Shown here piece after piece: positions 1 to 7,576 of a DNA stretch of 9,958 nucleotides (positions are counted from its first letter, which is position 1; each line of letters opens with the position of its first letter). Under the pieces are notes generated by a model. The model was not told the DNA's origin and searched no databases. It saw only the letters and a list, made by a program, of their open reading frames with translations. The stretch covers positions 1 through 9,958 of the forward strand of contig DOUV01001032.1 in assembly GCA_003520455.1 (NCBI GenBank). Direction: 5' to 3'. A program made the translations under genes and the position numbers. Source of the DNA: Chloroflexota bacterium (GTDB taxonomy: Bacteria; Chloroflexota; Anaerolineae; Ardenticatenales; Ardenticatenaceae).

Positions 1-86
1 TCCAAATTCCTGGGTCCATTATATCCTTCCCCTCGATAAGTTCCCTCAATTGATGACTCTTCCTCACGTTCAATGGATCCTTTCAT
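1..86 (-). CDS. N-terminus of an unidentified protein, cut by the window edge
   Basis: Reading the minus strand from an ATG at 84-86 gives 28 open codons to the window edge, starting MKGSIEREEESSIEGTYRGE. An ideal Shine-Dalgarno sequence, AGGAGG (95-100), sits 8 nt before the ATG, which is the main support for a real start. The gene follows the solute-binding protein gene in the same direction, where transporter permease or further catabolic genes are commonly found. The visible residues are hydrophilic and acidic with no membrane segment, and I do not recognise the family. The start is fairly secure; the function is unknown. Confidence 0.6.
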   Translation of the reverse strand, partial: MKGSIEREEESSIEGTYRGEGYNGPRNL

Positions 87-135
87 GCTGCCTGCCTCCT
101 ATCCCGCCTTGAGGATAGGTCTACAGGGCGGGCAG
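87..135 (-). promoter_or_regulatory. Leader hairpin that would cover the ribosome binding site of the truncated gene
   Basis: An inner 7-bp perfect stem (98-104 with 113-119, 8-nt loop) is enclosed by a second helix (88-96 with 127-135, 9 positions, one of them A-C in the minus-strand RNA and G-U in the plus-strand RNA). The AGGAGG ribosome binding site at 95-100 lies across both helices, so the folded leader would hide it. This could lower translation of the downstream gene relative to the binding protein gene. The pairing is seen in the sequence; the regulatory role is inference. Confidence 0.45.
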
Positions 136-159
136 CACAGGGGGTTTAAATCCTTTGAA

Positions 160-206
160 CGGGTAGCTGCTGAAGATGATAAGTGCTCATCTTCGGCAGC
201 TACCCG
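160..206 (-). terminator. Long intercistronic hairpin after the binding-protein gene
   Basis: Arms 160-179 and 187-206 form a 20-bp stem with a single mismatch around a 7-nt loop. It begins about 9 bp beyond the stop codon of the solute-binding protein gene. In the minus-strand RNA the odd pair is A-C; in the plus-strand RNA it would be G-U. No U-run follows on the minus strand (only TTTAAA some 10 bp on), so it is not a textbook intrinsic terminator. It may be a partial terminator or a 3' stabiliser that keeps the binding-protein message abundant compared with downstream genes. Confidence 0.5.
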
Positions 207-214
207 GGGTGGTG

Positions 215-1903
215 CTACCGGTCTAGCCAGACCTCTTTCACCGGGAAGACGTCGGTCCCCTGTACCTGGAGATTACGCACATCCAGTCCGCCAACCTCGC
301 AGTTCTTCTTGTAGGCGATTCGCACCCGCGGCATGTCCTCTGTGATCAGGTCGACAAGCTCACGGTAGAGCGATCGGGCCTCCTCCCTGGTTGAAGTCCG
401 AGCCTTGTTGAGCATCTCCTCGACCTTGGGATTCTGATAGCCACCCTCCTGGTTGTAATGCATCGGATTGAGTGGCCCTTTGGCGCCGAATTGCTTCCAC
501 ATGTAGTCGTCGCTAATCGTGCTCGGGAGGATATAGCGCCCGACGTCCGCCTTCCAATCATCGGTCTTCCGATAGTCAACGAGTGCTTTTGACTCCATCG
601 GCCGCAATTCAACATTTATTCCGACCTCGGCTAGCTGCGCCTGGATGAGGACACCCAGGTCGCGGTACTCAGCCTCGTTGAGAGTCACCAACTCGAAGGA
701 GAGTGGGTTGCTGTCGGTGTAGCCGGCCTCAGCCAGTAATTCCTTCGCCTTCTCTGGATCGCGCGACCAGCCTTGGTAGTTCGGATCGTAGTGCCAATGC
801 CAGGCCGGGAACATGTCAACGGCTACCTCGGCATAGTCACCGTAGACACTCTGAACGAGCTGCTGGCGATCAAGTGCGTATGCAATCGCTTGCCGTGCTG
901 CCTTGTTATCGAATGGTGGCACCGAGGTGTTGAAGGTGATAAAAACTTGGGGGTTACCCGGCGCACAGATGACCTGGAGCGCGGGGTCCTGTGCAACCTG
1001 GGTAAGCTGGTCCAGTGGGGGCTGGAAGGCAATATCCGCATCACCGGACTTTACGTTGACAATTCGAACTGGACCATCTGGAACCCGCTGGTAGACGACT
1101 GAATCCACATTTGGCAACCCTTCTTGCCAGTAATCCGGATTGCGCACGAGCGTGACGTGGTCACCCTTCACCCATTCTTTGAACATGAATGGCCCCGTGC
1201 CGACAGCACCATTCTGACCATAGGTATCGCCAGCTTTCTCTACTGCCTCCTTCGAAAGGATCTTGGTAGCCCAGTGGTTGATTAAGAGTGACTCGAAGTC
1301 TTCCCAGGGAGTATTCAAAGTGACGACGAAGGTGTACTTGTCTGGTGCCTCGATACTCTTGATATTCGGCTGATACTGCGGAGCATAAATACTTCCCTTG
1401 CGCGCTCCCGTCAAGAACTCGAACGTGAAGAGTACATCCTCTGAGTCAAACTCGGTCCCATCATGAAACTTGATGCCCTTCCGAAGCTTGAAGGTATAGG
1501 TGGTGCCGTCCGGGGAAACCTCCATGCTTTCGGCCAGGACCGGAATCGTTTTTCCAGTCTTCAGATCCTTTCCGATTAGGCCTTCCATGATTTGCGCCAG
1601 GGCAACAATGCCCTCGACCTTAGGATCCACGCGACTATCGAGGGTGAACGGCTCTAGCGGCTGGGCAATTGTCAGCGTGCCCCCCTGCTTTGGGGTTCCT
1701 GCCCCCTCTGAGGTTACGGGGACCTCGGTTGGCTGGACCGCGGCCTGTGCCGGGGCTTCGGTCGGCTTAGCAGCGGGCTGAGCCGGGGCCTCGGTTGCCT
1801 GCGCTGCTGGCTCTGGAGCGGGTGCTGGAGCCTGGCTACAAGCGGCTAACCCCGCGACCAGAAAGGTCAGAATAACGAAAAGGGCTATTCTCTTTTCGAG
1901 CAC
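215..1903 (-). CDS. ABC transporter solute-binding lipoprotein, family 5 (peptide/nickel type)
   Basis: This 562-residue protein should be the extracellular receptor of a peptide-type ABC importer. A hydrophobic signal segment (about residues 6-21) ends in the lipobox LAAC with Cys22 as the lipidated residue. Residues 23-70 form an Ala/Pro/Thr/Glu-rich linker. The family-5 fold follows from GGTLTIAQ at 74-81, with the typical middle motifs KGIKFHDGTEFDSEDVLFTF and GTGPFMFKEW. Length is normal for DppA/OppA-like proteins. The start is GTG (1901-1903), supported by AAGGAGGAG at 1909-1917. It is last but one in the visible minus-strand cluster, 250 bp after the dehydrogenase gene. The ligand (peptide, amide or other solute) cannot be told. 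The family assignment is secure. Confidence 0.95.
   Translation of the reverse strand: MLEKRIALFVILTFLVAGLAACSQAPAPAPEPAAQATEAPAQPAAKPTEAPAQAAVQPTEVPVTSEGAGTPKQGGTLTIAQPLEPFTLDSRVDPKVEGIVALAQIMEGLIGKDLKTGKTIPVLAESMEVSPDGTTYTFKLRKGIKFHDGTEFDSEDVLFTFEFLTGARKGSIYAPQYQPNIKSIEAPDKYTFVVTLNTPWEDFESLLINHWATKILSKEAVEKAGDTYGQNGAVGTGPFMFKEWVKGDHVTLVRNPDYWQEGLPNVDSVVYQRVPDGPVRIVNVKSGDADIAFQPPLDQLTQVAQDPALQVICAPGNPQVFITFNTSVPPFDNKAARQAIAYALDRQQLVQSVYGDYAEVAVDMFPAWHWHYDPNYQGWSRDPEKAKELLAEAGYTDSNPLSFELVTLNEAEYRDLGVLIQAQLAEVGINVELRPMESKALVDYRKTDDWKADVGRYILPSTISDDYMWKQFGAKGPLNPMHYNQEGGYQNPKVEEMLNKARTSTREEARSLYRELVDLITEDMPRVRIAYKKNCEVGGLDVRNLQVQGTDVFPVKEVWLDR
1700..1798 (-). repeat. Three 33-bp repeats encoding the lipoprotein linker
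   Basis: Residues 36-46, 47-57 and 58-68 of the binding protein are degenerate 11-residue units: ATEAPAQPAAK, PTEAPAQAAVQ and PTEVPVTSEGA. They sit between the lipid anchor and the binding domain and probably act as a flexible spacer across the cell wall. Such repeats can change copy number by slippage. Confidence 0.6.
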
Positions 1904-2153
1904 GATGTCTCCTCCTTACTGATATGCTGCTCCGTGGGTCTCCAAGAGCACTAGCATCTTTTTGCACTTCCCTTCTCGGTATTGATCGCGATCCTCGATG
2001 TCCCGGCTCCCTCCTCCTTGATAAGGGCCTGGAGCGAGTTCCAGGCTGTGCCACGATGTATCCGCGCGGTGGCCGATTGCTCAGGTAACACGCAATATTC
2101 CATAGCCTTCATCTACGGGTGAAGCCCTTGCTCTGTTACTTCGCCCCACCCTA
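1904..2153 (-). promoter_or_regulatory. 250-bp spacer ahead of the binding-protein gene
   Basis: No gene of normal size lies here. A perfect 7-bp hairpin (2027-2033 with 2040-2046, 6-nt loop) lacks a U-run. A 10-bp palindrome GATCGCGATC is at 1984-1993. The motif AAGGAGGAG occurs twice, at 1909-1917 (serving the GTG start) and at 2011-2019 (with no start codon at suitable distance). A 13-codon ORF (1916-1957, minus strand) ends with a TAA that overlaps the ribosome binding site; it might be a leader peptide but is short enough to be chance. I found no convincing -35/-10 pair, so whether the binding protein has its own promoter is unresolved. Confidence 0.35.
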
Positions 2154-3251
2154 TCATCCGGAATCGCGAGCGAGGCGTTCCACTGCATTCGTGATTGCGG
2201 TTCCCATCTCAACTGTGGAAGCTCGCCCCCCAAGATCTCGGGTGCGCACGGTGCCATCGACGAGTACCTGCTCCACGGCGTGGCCAATCAACTCCGCCGT
2301 CGCACGTTCCCCCAGATGCTCGAACATGAGTTGAGCGGAGAGAATGGCAGCGACCGGGTTGGCCTGCTGCCGTCCGGCAATATCGGGTGCAGATCCGTGT
2401 ATCGGCTCGAACATCGAGGGAAAGCGGCGGCCCGGATTGAGGTTCGCACTCGCCGCCAGACCGATACCGCCTTGAATAGCCGCTGCCTCGTCGGAGAGAA
2501 TATCGCCAAAGAGGTTGCTGGCGACGATCACGTCGAAGGTCTGAGGGCGCTGGATCAGGTACATCGTCATCGCATCGACGTGAAACTTCTCGGTCTCAAT
2601 ACCGGGATAGCTCCTCGCCACCTCCGCAAAGAGTTCGTCCCAAAATACCATGCTGTGGTTCATGGCATTGGACTTCGTCACCGAGGTCACTTTTTTCTGC
2701 AAGTTCCGCGCCCGCGCCAGCTCAAAGGCGTAACGCATTACTCGTTCGGTCGCGCGGCGAGTAAAGATACTGGTCTGTAGCGCAACCTCATTCTCCTCCC
2801 CCCGGTGCAACCGTCCACCAACGCCGGAGTATTCCCCCTCGGTATTCTCTCGCACGATAACCAAGTCGAGTGCGTCCAAGCCGGCAACGGCCGATCGGAC
2901 TCCTGGGAAGAGCCGAGCAGGACGCAGATTCACGGAGAGGTCAAAGGCTTTGCGGATCTTCTGCACCAAGCCCCACGACATCGTGGCATCAGGCACACGC
3001 GCTGGATCGCCGAGCGCACCGAACAGGATTGCGTCGTACCCTGCCAGGCGTTCGAGTCCATCGGGCGCCATCACAGAACCGAACGCGAGATAGTGGTCGG
3101 CTCCCCAAGGAAACGAGGTAAGCTCAAGCTTCACGCCTGTACAGTCGGCGGCACTTTGTAACACTTTGAGCGCCTCGGGTGTGACCTCCTTGCCAACGTT
3201 GTCACCCGGGATCACAGCAATTCGATAGGCCTGCGGTCGTACAGCTGTCAT
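2154..3251 (-). CDS. Decarboxylating beta-hydroxyacid dehydrogenase (tartrate/D-malate/isopropylmalate type)
   Basis: A 365-residue member of the isocitrate/isopropylmalate dehydrogenase family, which oxidises a 2R,3S-type hydroxyacid and decarboxylates the 3-carboxylate with a divalent metal and NAD(P). Substrate arginines appear as Arg100, Arg110 and Arg134 (KIR, NLRP, VRENTEGEY), with catalytic Tyr141 and Lys193 (VTKSNA). Metal aspartates are Asp226 (HVDAM), Asp250 and Asp254 (FGDILSDEAA). The nucleotide loop is FEPIHGSAPDIAG (281-293); Asp290 favours NAD over NADP. The motifs MSWGLVQKIR and VNLRPARLF resemble tartrate/D-malate dehydrogenases (TtuC/DmlA) more than leucine-biosynthetic LeuB. 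The ATG overlaps the aldehyde dehydrogenase stop as ATGA, showing translational coupling. A LeuB role is less likely in this catabolic setting. Exact substrate is inferred only. Confidence 0.9.
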   Translation of the reverse strand: MTAVRPQAYRIAVIPGDNVGKEVTPEALKVLQSAADCTGVKLELTSFPWGADHYLAFGSVMAPDGLERLAGYDAILFGALGDPARVPDATMSWGLVQKIRKAFDLSVNLRPARLFPGVRSAVAGLDALDLVIVRENTEGEYSGVGGRLHRGEENEVALQTSIFTRRATERVMRYAFELARARNLQKKVTSVTKSNAMNHSMVFWDELFAEVARSYPGIETEKFHVDAMTMYLIQRPQTFDVIVASNLFGDILSDEAAAIQGGIGLAASANLNPGRRFPSMFEPIHGSAPDIAGRQQANPVAAILSAQLMFEHLGERATAELIGHAVEQVLVDGTVRTRDLGGRASTVEMGTAITNAVERLARDSG

Positions 3252-4702
3252 CGTACTGCGTCCTGCTTCACGGGTGATCCCGCCTGATCGAGATTGAGAA
3301 CGAGGATCTTGCGCTCGGTCATCGTCTCTATAGCATAGCGAATCCCCTCGCGCCCAAGGCCCGATAGCTTCATGCCACCATACGGCATGTGCTCCATACG
3401 ATACGTAGAGGCTTCGTTGATCATCACGCCCCCGACCTGGAGTTTCTCGAAGGAATAGAAGATCCGCTGCATGTCACGCGTGAAGACACCAGCCTGCAAT
3501 CCGAAATGCGAGTCGTTCACCTCGTCGATGGCGTCTTCGAACGTATCGTACTCCCTCAGGATCACAACGGGCGCAAAGACTTCCTCGCGGCATACGCTTG
3601 CGAAGGTGGGGGGATTGAAAAGCACGGTCGGCGCGACGATACTCCCGTCCCGTGTGCCCCCGCAGACGAGCTCTGCCCCGGCTGCAACTGCTTCCTCCAC
3701 CCAACGCAAGGTGCGAATAGCAGCATCCTCGGTGATGAGAGGGCCGATGTCGGTGCGCGGATCGAGCGGGTCGGCGATTACCAGTCGCGATACCGCCGGT
3801 ATGAAACGGTCGCAGAAGCGTCCTGCAATCGGCCGGTGCAGATAGATGCGCTGGACCGAGATGCACCGCTGCCCACTGCTGCTAAAAGCGCCAGCAACCG
3901 CCCGCTGGACAGCCAGATCAAGGTCGGCATCCTCGTGGACGATAATACCGGCATTGCCCCCCAGCTCGAGCGTGACCACCTTGTGAGGGGCTTTTTCCTT
4001 CAATTTCCATCCGACAGTCGAACCAGTGAAGGAGAGCATCCCGATCCGATCATCGGTCACTAGCGGCTCAGCATCCGCGTTGCTGCATGGGATGATACTC
4101 AGCACCCCAGGCGGCAAGTCACAGCCGTCGAAAAGCCGGGCCAGAAAGAGAGCCGTCAGGGGAGCTTGTGGTGCCGGTTTGATGATGACGCAGTTCCCGC
4201 TGGCAAGTGCTGGAGCAATCTTGTGGGCGACAAGATTGAGCGGTGAATTGAATGGGGTGATCCCAGCTACAATCCCAACCGGGAACCGACGCACGAGTCC
4301 CCAGTGGTTTGGCTGCCCGGGAATCACGTCCATCGGGAGAAGCTCACCCTCGATGCGCTTCGCCTCCTCACTGGCCGTTTTGAAGGTAACGACCGCGCGA
4401 TCGACCTCCACCCTCGATCCTTTGATGGGCTTGCCCGACTCCAGAGTGATGAGCCTCGCCAGATCGTCTTTGTGGTCGGCGATCCGGTCCGCAACTGTCG
4501 ATAACACCTGCGATCGCACGTAGCTCGTCAGCGACTGCATGATCGGTCTCACTTGGTCGGCGAGTTGAATCGCCCTGAGCACAACCGACCGATCCGCATA
4601 CGCAACCAAGCCAACGATGTTCCCGTCGTAGGGATTCCGAACCAGCCGCTTCTCGGTTGAGCTCTCCCAGGCCCCACTGAGATAGAAAGGCTGTGCCTCC
4701 AT
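3248..4702 (-). CDS. NAD(P)-dependent aldehyde dehydrogenase
   Basis: A 484-residue ALDH-superfamily protein of normal length that would oxidise an aldehyde to its acid in the cytoplasm. The N-terminal part holds the oxyanion Asn152 (TPFNSP) and the cofactor-binding Lys175 (IIKP). The Rossmann motif FTGSTVG is at 225-231, the general base Glu246 lies in LELGGN, and the catalytic Cys280 in SSGQRCISVQ. Glu374 in EEVFAP contacts the nicotinamide ribose. All key residues are present, so the enzyme should be active. The ATG at 4700-4702 has AGGGGA (4706-4711) upstream. It is 71 bp from the amidohydrolase gene and overlaps the next dehydrogenase by 4 bp. It is similar to semialdehyde/lactaldehyde dehydrogenases, but the substrate cannot be read from the sequence. 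Confidence 0.95.
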   Translation of the reverse strand: MEAQPFYLSGAWESSTEKRLVRNPYDGNIVGLVAYADRSVVLRAIQLADQVRPIMQSLTSYVRSQVLSTVADRIADHKDDLARLITLESGKPIKGSRVEVDRAVVTFKTASEEAKRIEGELLPMDVIPGQPNHWGLVRRFPVGIVAGITPFNSPLNLVAHKIAPALASGNCVIIKPAPQAPLTALFLARLFDGCDLPPGVLSIIPCSNADAEPLVTDDRIGMLSFTGSTVGWKLKEKAPHKVVTLELGGNAGIIVHEDADLDLAVQRAVAGAFSSSGQRCISVQRIYLHRPIAGRFCDRFIPAVSRLVIADPLDPRTDIGPLITEDAAIRTLRWVEEAVAAGAELVCGGTRDGSIVAPTVLFNPPTFASVCREEVFAPVVILREYDTFEDAIDEVNDSHFGLQAGVFTRDMQRIFYSFEKLQVGGVMINEASTYRMEHMPYGGMKLSGLGREGIRYAIETMTERKILVLNLDQAGSPVKQDAVR

Positions 4703-4773
4703 GATTCCCCTGATTCGTCAGCTGATCGTGCGCCTTTGCGGGCACCACAAGCTGATATTGTTCTTCTCTATGG

Positions 4774-5997
4774 CTACTTCAGGTTGGGGCCGATTGCCTT
4801 CGAAAGCTCCGCGGGTGTGTAAGTCATGCCACCCTTCATGACCCACTCAATCTTGCGGAGGTTCTTGATATCCTCGAGCGGATCGGCACTTACCAGGAAG
4901 AGATCGGCATACTTGCCCGGCTCGATGGTGCCGACCTTGTCGCCCATGTCGATGGTCTCAGCGGCGATGCTCGTCCCGGCCTGAATCGCCTGTATCGGGC
5001 TCATTCCGATCTCCACGAACAGCTCGAGCTCCATGTTGAGATCGCCAAGCGAATCAACCCCGCTGACGAGGATGACGCCGGTCTCGAGGATCCGGCGCCA
5101 ATGGCCTATCTTCTCGGGGCGGCGCCGTTTGTGTTGTTCGATGCTCTCCGGATCGCGGCCATACTCGGCACCCATGACGACGAACGACTCGGTAGCCGAT
5201 AGCGTAGGCACCAGTTGGACACCCTTCTCAGCCAGGAACTCAGCAGTTTCGACGTCGATTAAGGCACCGTGTTCGATGCAGTCGACACCGGCTTCCACTG
5301 CCCTGCGAATCTGGCCGGCTGGATGGCAGTGGATCGTCGTCTTCTTGCCCGCGTTGTGCGCCTCTTCGAATGCTGCTCGCATCTCCTCCACCGTAAATTG
5401 CGGGGACCATGGGAAGTCGCGCACTTTGGAGATGCCTCCGCCGCTCCCCATCAATTTGATGAAATCGGCACCCTCCAGAAGCAGTTCGCGCGCGGCCTTG
5501 CGCGTCTCATCGGGCCCGTTGGCCACCAGTGATGTTTCATAGGCATGCCCACCAGTCATCGCAATCGTCTGTCCGCAGACCATCATGCGAGGTCCGATGA
5601 TGATTCCGTCTTCGATGGCGCGTTTCAGCATAATTGTTGTGTTCCCCTTGGCACCAACATCACGAACCGTCGTCACGCCCTCGCGGAGGGAAATCAAGCA
5701 ATTCGCCGCGCCGCGAATCGCGAACCAGGTTGGATCTTTGGCTACAACTCGGTCTGCCCAGGAGCCGTAGCTCCGCCTCCAGATGATATGCTCGTGCACG
5801 TTGATCAGGCCGGGAACGATCGTTTTGCCCCCGGCATCGATCACCTTCTCCGAGTCCTGGTACTCGGCTGAATATTGAAGTCCAGACTCGGGACCCGCCG
5901 CAGCGATCTTGTCGCCGTCTATGAGGATCGCGGCTCTCTCTACTGGAGACGAGCTCCTTCCGTCGATGAGGCGGGCATTTTTGATGAGTTGCAGCAT
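4774..5997 (-). CDS. Metal-dependent amidohydrolase (imidazolonepropionase/prolidase-like, COG1228 type)
   Basis: A 407-residue amidohydrolase-superfamily enzyme with an N-terminal beta-sandwich (about 1-60) and a TIM barrel. Metal ligands are visible in the usual order: His68 and His70 (NVHEH), Lys181 (FIKLMGSGG, probably carboxylated), His223 (TIHCH), His243 (CIEHG) and the catalytic Asp315 (SGVDS). The combination of HxH, FIKLMxSGG and IHCH fits the group containing Xaa-Pro dipeptidases and N-acyl amino-acid hydrolases, which cleave an amide or peptide bond. There is no signal peptide, so it acts in the cytoplasm, presumably on the solute brought in by the peptide-type transporter. The ATG at 5995-5997 has GAGGAG at 6003-6008. 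The gap to the PrpD gene is 45 bp. Family assignment is firm; substrate is unknown. Confidence 0.93.
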   Translation of the reverse strand: MLQLIKNARLIDGRSSSPVERAAILIDGDKIAAAGPESGLQYSAEYQDSEKVIDAGGKTIVPGLINVHEHIIWRRSYGSWADRVVAKDPTWFAIRGAANCLISLREGVTTVRDVGAKGNTTIMLKRAIEDGIIIGPRMMVCGQTIAMTGGHAYETSLVANGPDETRKAARELLLEGADFIKLMGSGGGISKVRDFPWSPQFTVEEMRAAFEEAHNAGKKTTIHCHPAGQIRRAVEAGVDCIEHGALIDVETAEFLAEKGVQLVPTLSATESFVVMGAEYGRDPESIEQHKRRRPEKIGHWRRILETGVILVSGVDSLGDLNMELELFVEIGMSPIQAIQAGTSIAAETIDMGDKVGTIEPGKYADLFLVSADPLEDIKNLRKIEWVMKGGMTYTPAELSKAIGPNLK

Positions 5998-6042
5998 GAT
6001 GACTCCTCAAGAAAATGGTTTATCGGTCGCACGCACCGGCAC

Positions 6043-7452
6043 TCAGGCCGTCTCGTGAAACAGCATCGAGACATCTTTACATGTTTCGAGCTGAGCGATA
6101 CGTTCAAGGAGGGCGGATGCCCGCGCCTCTCCCCAGACGGGGTCGACAAGCCTACGGAACTTGGCATAGAGCGCATCTGGCCCGAGAGGATTACGGGGAT
6201 GGCCAAGTGCTACCCCGATACGCTTTTCGAACTGCTCTGACTCAGTGGAGATTGTTACCGTCGTTTCGTGCGGGTGGCCAGCCGCGAATCGCTGTTCGGC
6301 GTCGGGATCGACTACGACGTGAACCTTGCGGGCGAGCGCGGCAACGTGTGGATTGCTGAGCGTTTCCGAAGACAACCACGCATATCCAGGCGGAACACCC
6401 AGGGCAGTGAGAGCCAGGGCATAGGGTAGACTGAACTCGATGTCGAAAGGGTTGAGCGGCTGATAGTTCGTGAAGGTCGCCAGGTGGGCAATGGAGGCGA
6501 CACGGATCTCGCGTATTTCGTCGACGTCGAGTTGGGCTTCGGAACAGATGAGCCGAACAGCATCGACTGCAGCATGCAAGTAGCGGCAACAGGAGTAGGG
6601 TTTAAACGAGACCCGCCTGATCCAGTACTCGTCGCCAAGGCCTCTGACAAATTCATCGAAGTCGCATTGATCTGACCCGGCCATGATCCAGAAGCCGTGT
6701 GCACCGTCAAGAATCGTCTTCGGCCCGATGAAATGCCTGGCGGCCAGCTGTGCTGCCAAAACACCACTCCAACTCGAAGCGCCGTAGTTATTTTTGAGCC
6801 AGCTAATGGGGCCGCCGTCGCGCGTGCCGAACTTTCGTATAGAGGGCACCGGTGCACCGGAGCCGGCCAGGCCAAAGGCAATCTGTGTCTGGTCAAGCGT
6901 CAACCCGAGTAGCTTGCTGGCGGCTGTTACAGCGCCGAAGGTCTGAGGTGTTGCACTCGACGAGACCTGCCTCCAACGCTCCGTCGAAGGTTGGATAGCA
7001 GAGACAACTCGCAGTCCCACCTCGTAACCAAGCACAATCGCGAGGAGTAGCTGCCGGCCGCTCGATCGCTGCTTCTCAGCGATGGCGAGCGCCGGCGGAA
7101 TCACTGTGGCCCCGGGATGCCCCGATGCCGTATCGTCAAAGTCCAAGGCATTGGCGGAGGCCGAATTCAGGTAGGCCGCATGCAATACAGGTAGGCGCCG
7201 GTCCGTGCCGAAAATGGTGGCCTCTGGCACGCCTCCCATCTCCGCAAAGAGATCAAATGCTATACGACTCGGAGCCAACGTCGATCCGCCGACCATACAG
7301 GCGACAGCGTCGAGAACAGAGAGTTTCGCAAGCTCACGTACGTCGTCAGGAACTGCCTCGTATCGCGCGTCGACGACATATTCACAAAGCTGTGCTGTGA
7401 CCGAGGCTCCATCCGCCCGCACCCGCGCCTGCCGGATTCTGGTGGTGTTCAT
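6043..7452 (-). CDS. MmgE/PrpD family protein (dehydratase, decarboxylase or epimerase of polycarboxylates)
   Basis: A 469-residue protein covering the whole family length. The helical N-terminal domain carries LSVLDAVACMVGG (44-56), ALDFDDT (102-108) and GHPG (111-114), which line the active site in this family. The smaller domain has the typical KPYSCCRYLHAAVDA (284-298). Characterised members include 2-methylcitrate dehydratase (PrpD), cis-aconitate decarboxylase and iminodisuccinate epimerase, all working on polycarboxylates without cofactor. The absence of methylcitrate synthase and methylisocitrate lyase nearby argues against propionate metabolism. The ATG is at 7450-7452; AGGA about 11 nt upstream is a weak ribosome binding site. 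It is the first enzyme gene after the regulator. The reaction is not predictable beyond the family. Confidence 0.92.
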   Translation of the reverse strand: MNTTRIRQARVRADGASVTAQLCEYVVDARYEAVPDDVRELAKLSVLDAVACMVGGSTLAPSRIAFDLFAEMGGVPEATIFGTDRRLPVLHAAYLNSASANALDFDDTASGHPGATVIPPALAIAEKQRSSGRQLLLAIVLGYEVGLRVVSAIQPSTERWRQVSSSATPQTFGAVTAASKLLGLTLDQTQIAFGLAGSGAPVPSIRKFGTRDGGPISWLKNNYGASSWSGVLAAQLAARHFIGPKTILDGAHGFWIMAGSDQCDFDEFVRGLGDEYWIRRVSFKPYSCCRYLHAAVDAVRLICSEAQLDVDEIREIRVASIAHLATFTNYQPLNPFDIEFSLPYALALTALGVPPGYAWLSSETLSNPHVAALARKVHVVVDPDAEQRFAAGHPHETTVTISTESEQFEKRIGVALGHPRNPLGPDALYAKFRRLVDPVWGEARASALLERIAQLETCKDVSMLFHETA

Positions 7453-7576
7453 GTAGGAGCTATCCTGATCGAGTCAATCCAATCGTCGTGAAGGATTGCA
7501 ACCTAGCCGCCTATTTTCGTGCAAAGGCGGATGAGTGCGTTCAGTAACACCAGGCACACCAACTCCCGAGCCTGGA
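7453..7576 (-). promoter_or_regulatory. Spacer between regulator and PrpD genes with two hairpins
   Basis: Directly after the regulator stop codon are two perfect 6-bp stems: 7550-7555 with 7570-7575 (14-nt loop) and 7507-7512 with 7525-7530 (12-nt loop). Neither is followed by a U-run on the minus strand, so termination would be partial at best. I see no clear minus-strand promoter and no copy of the TGGT-N3-ACCA operator here. The enzyme genes may therefore be read through from the regulator promoter. Confidence 0.35.

Noticed and set aside
2154..3251. Calling the dehydrogenase LeuB (leucine biosynthesis)
   Set aside because: No leuA, leuC or leuD genes are nearby, and motifs such as MSWGLVQKIR and the catabolic setting fit the tartrate/D-malate branch better.
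6043..7452. Calling the MmgE/PrpD protein a 2-methylcitrate dehydratase of propionate metabolism
   Set aside because: The partner genes prpB and prpC are absent from the window, and the family contains several other activities.
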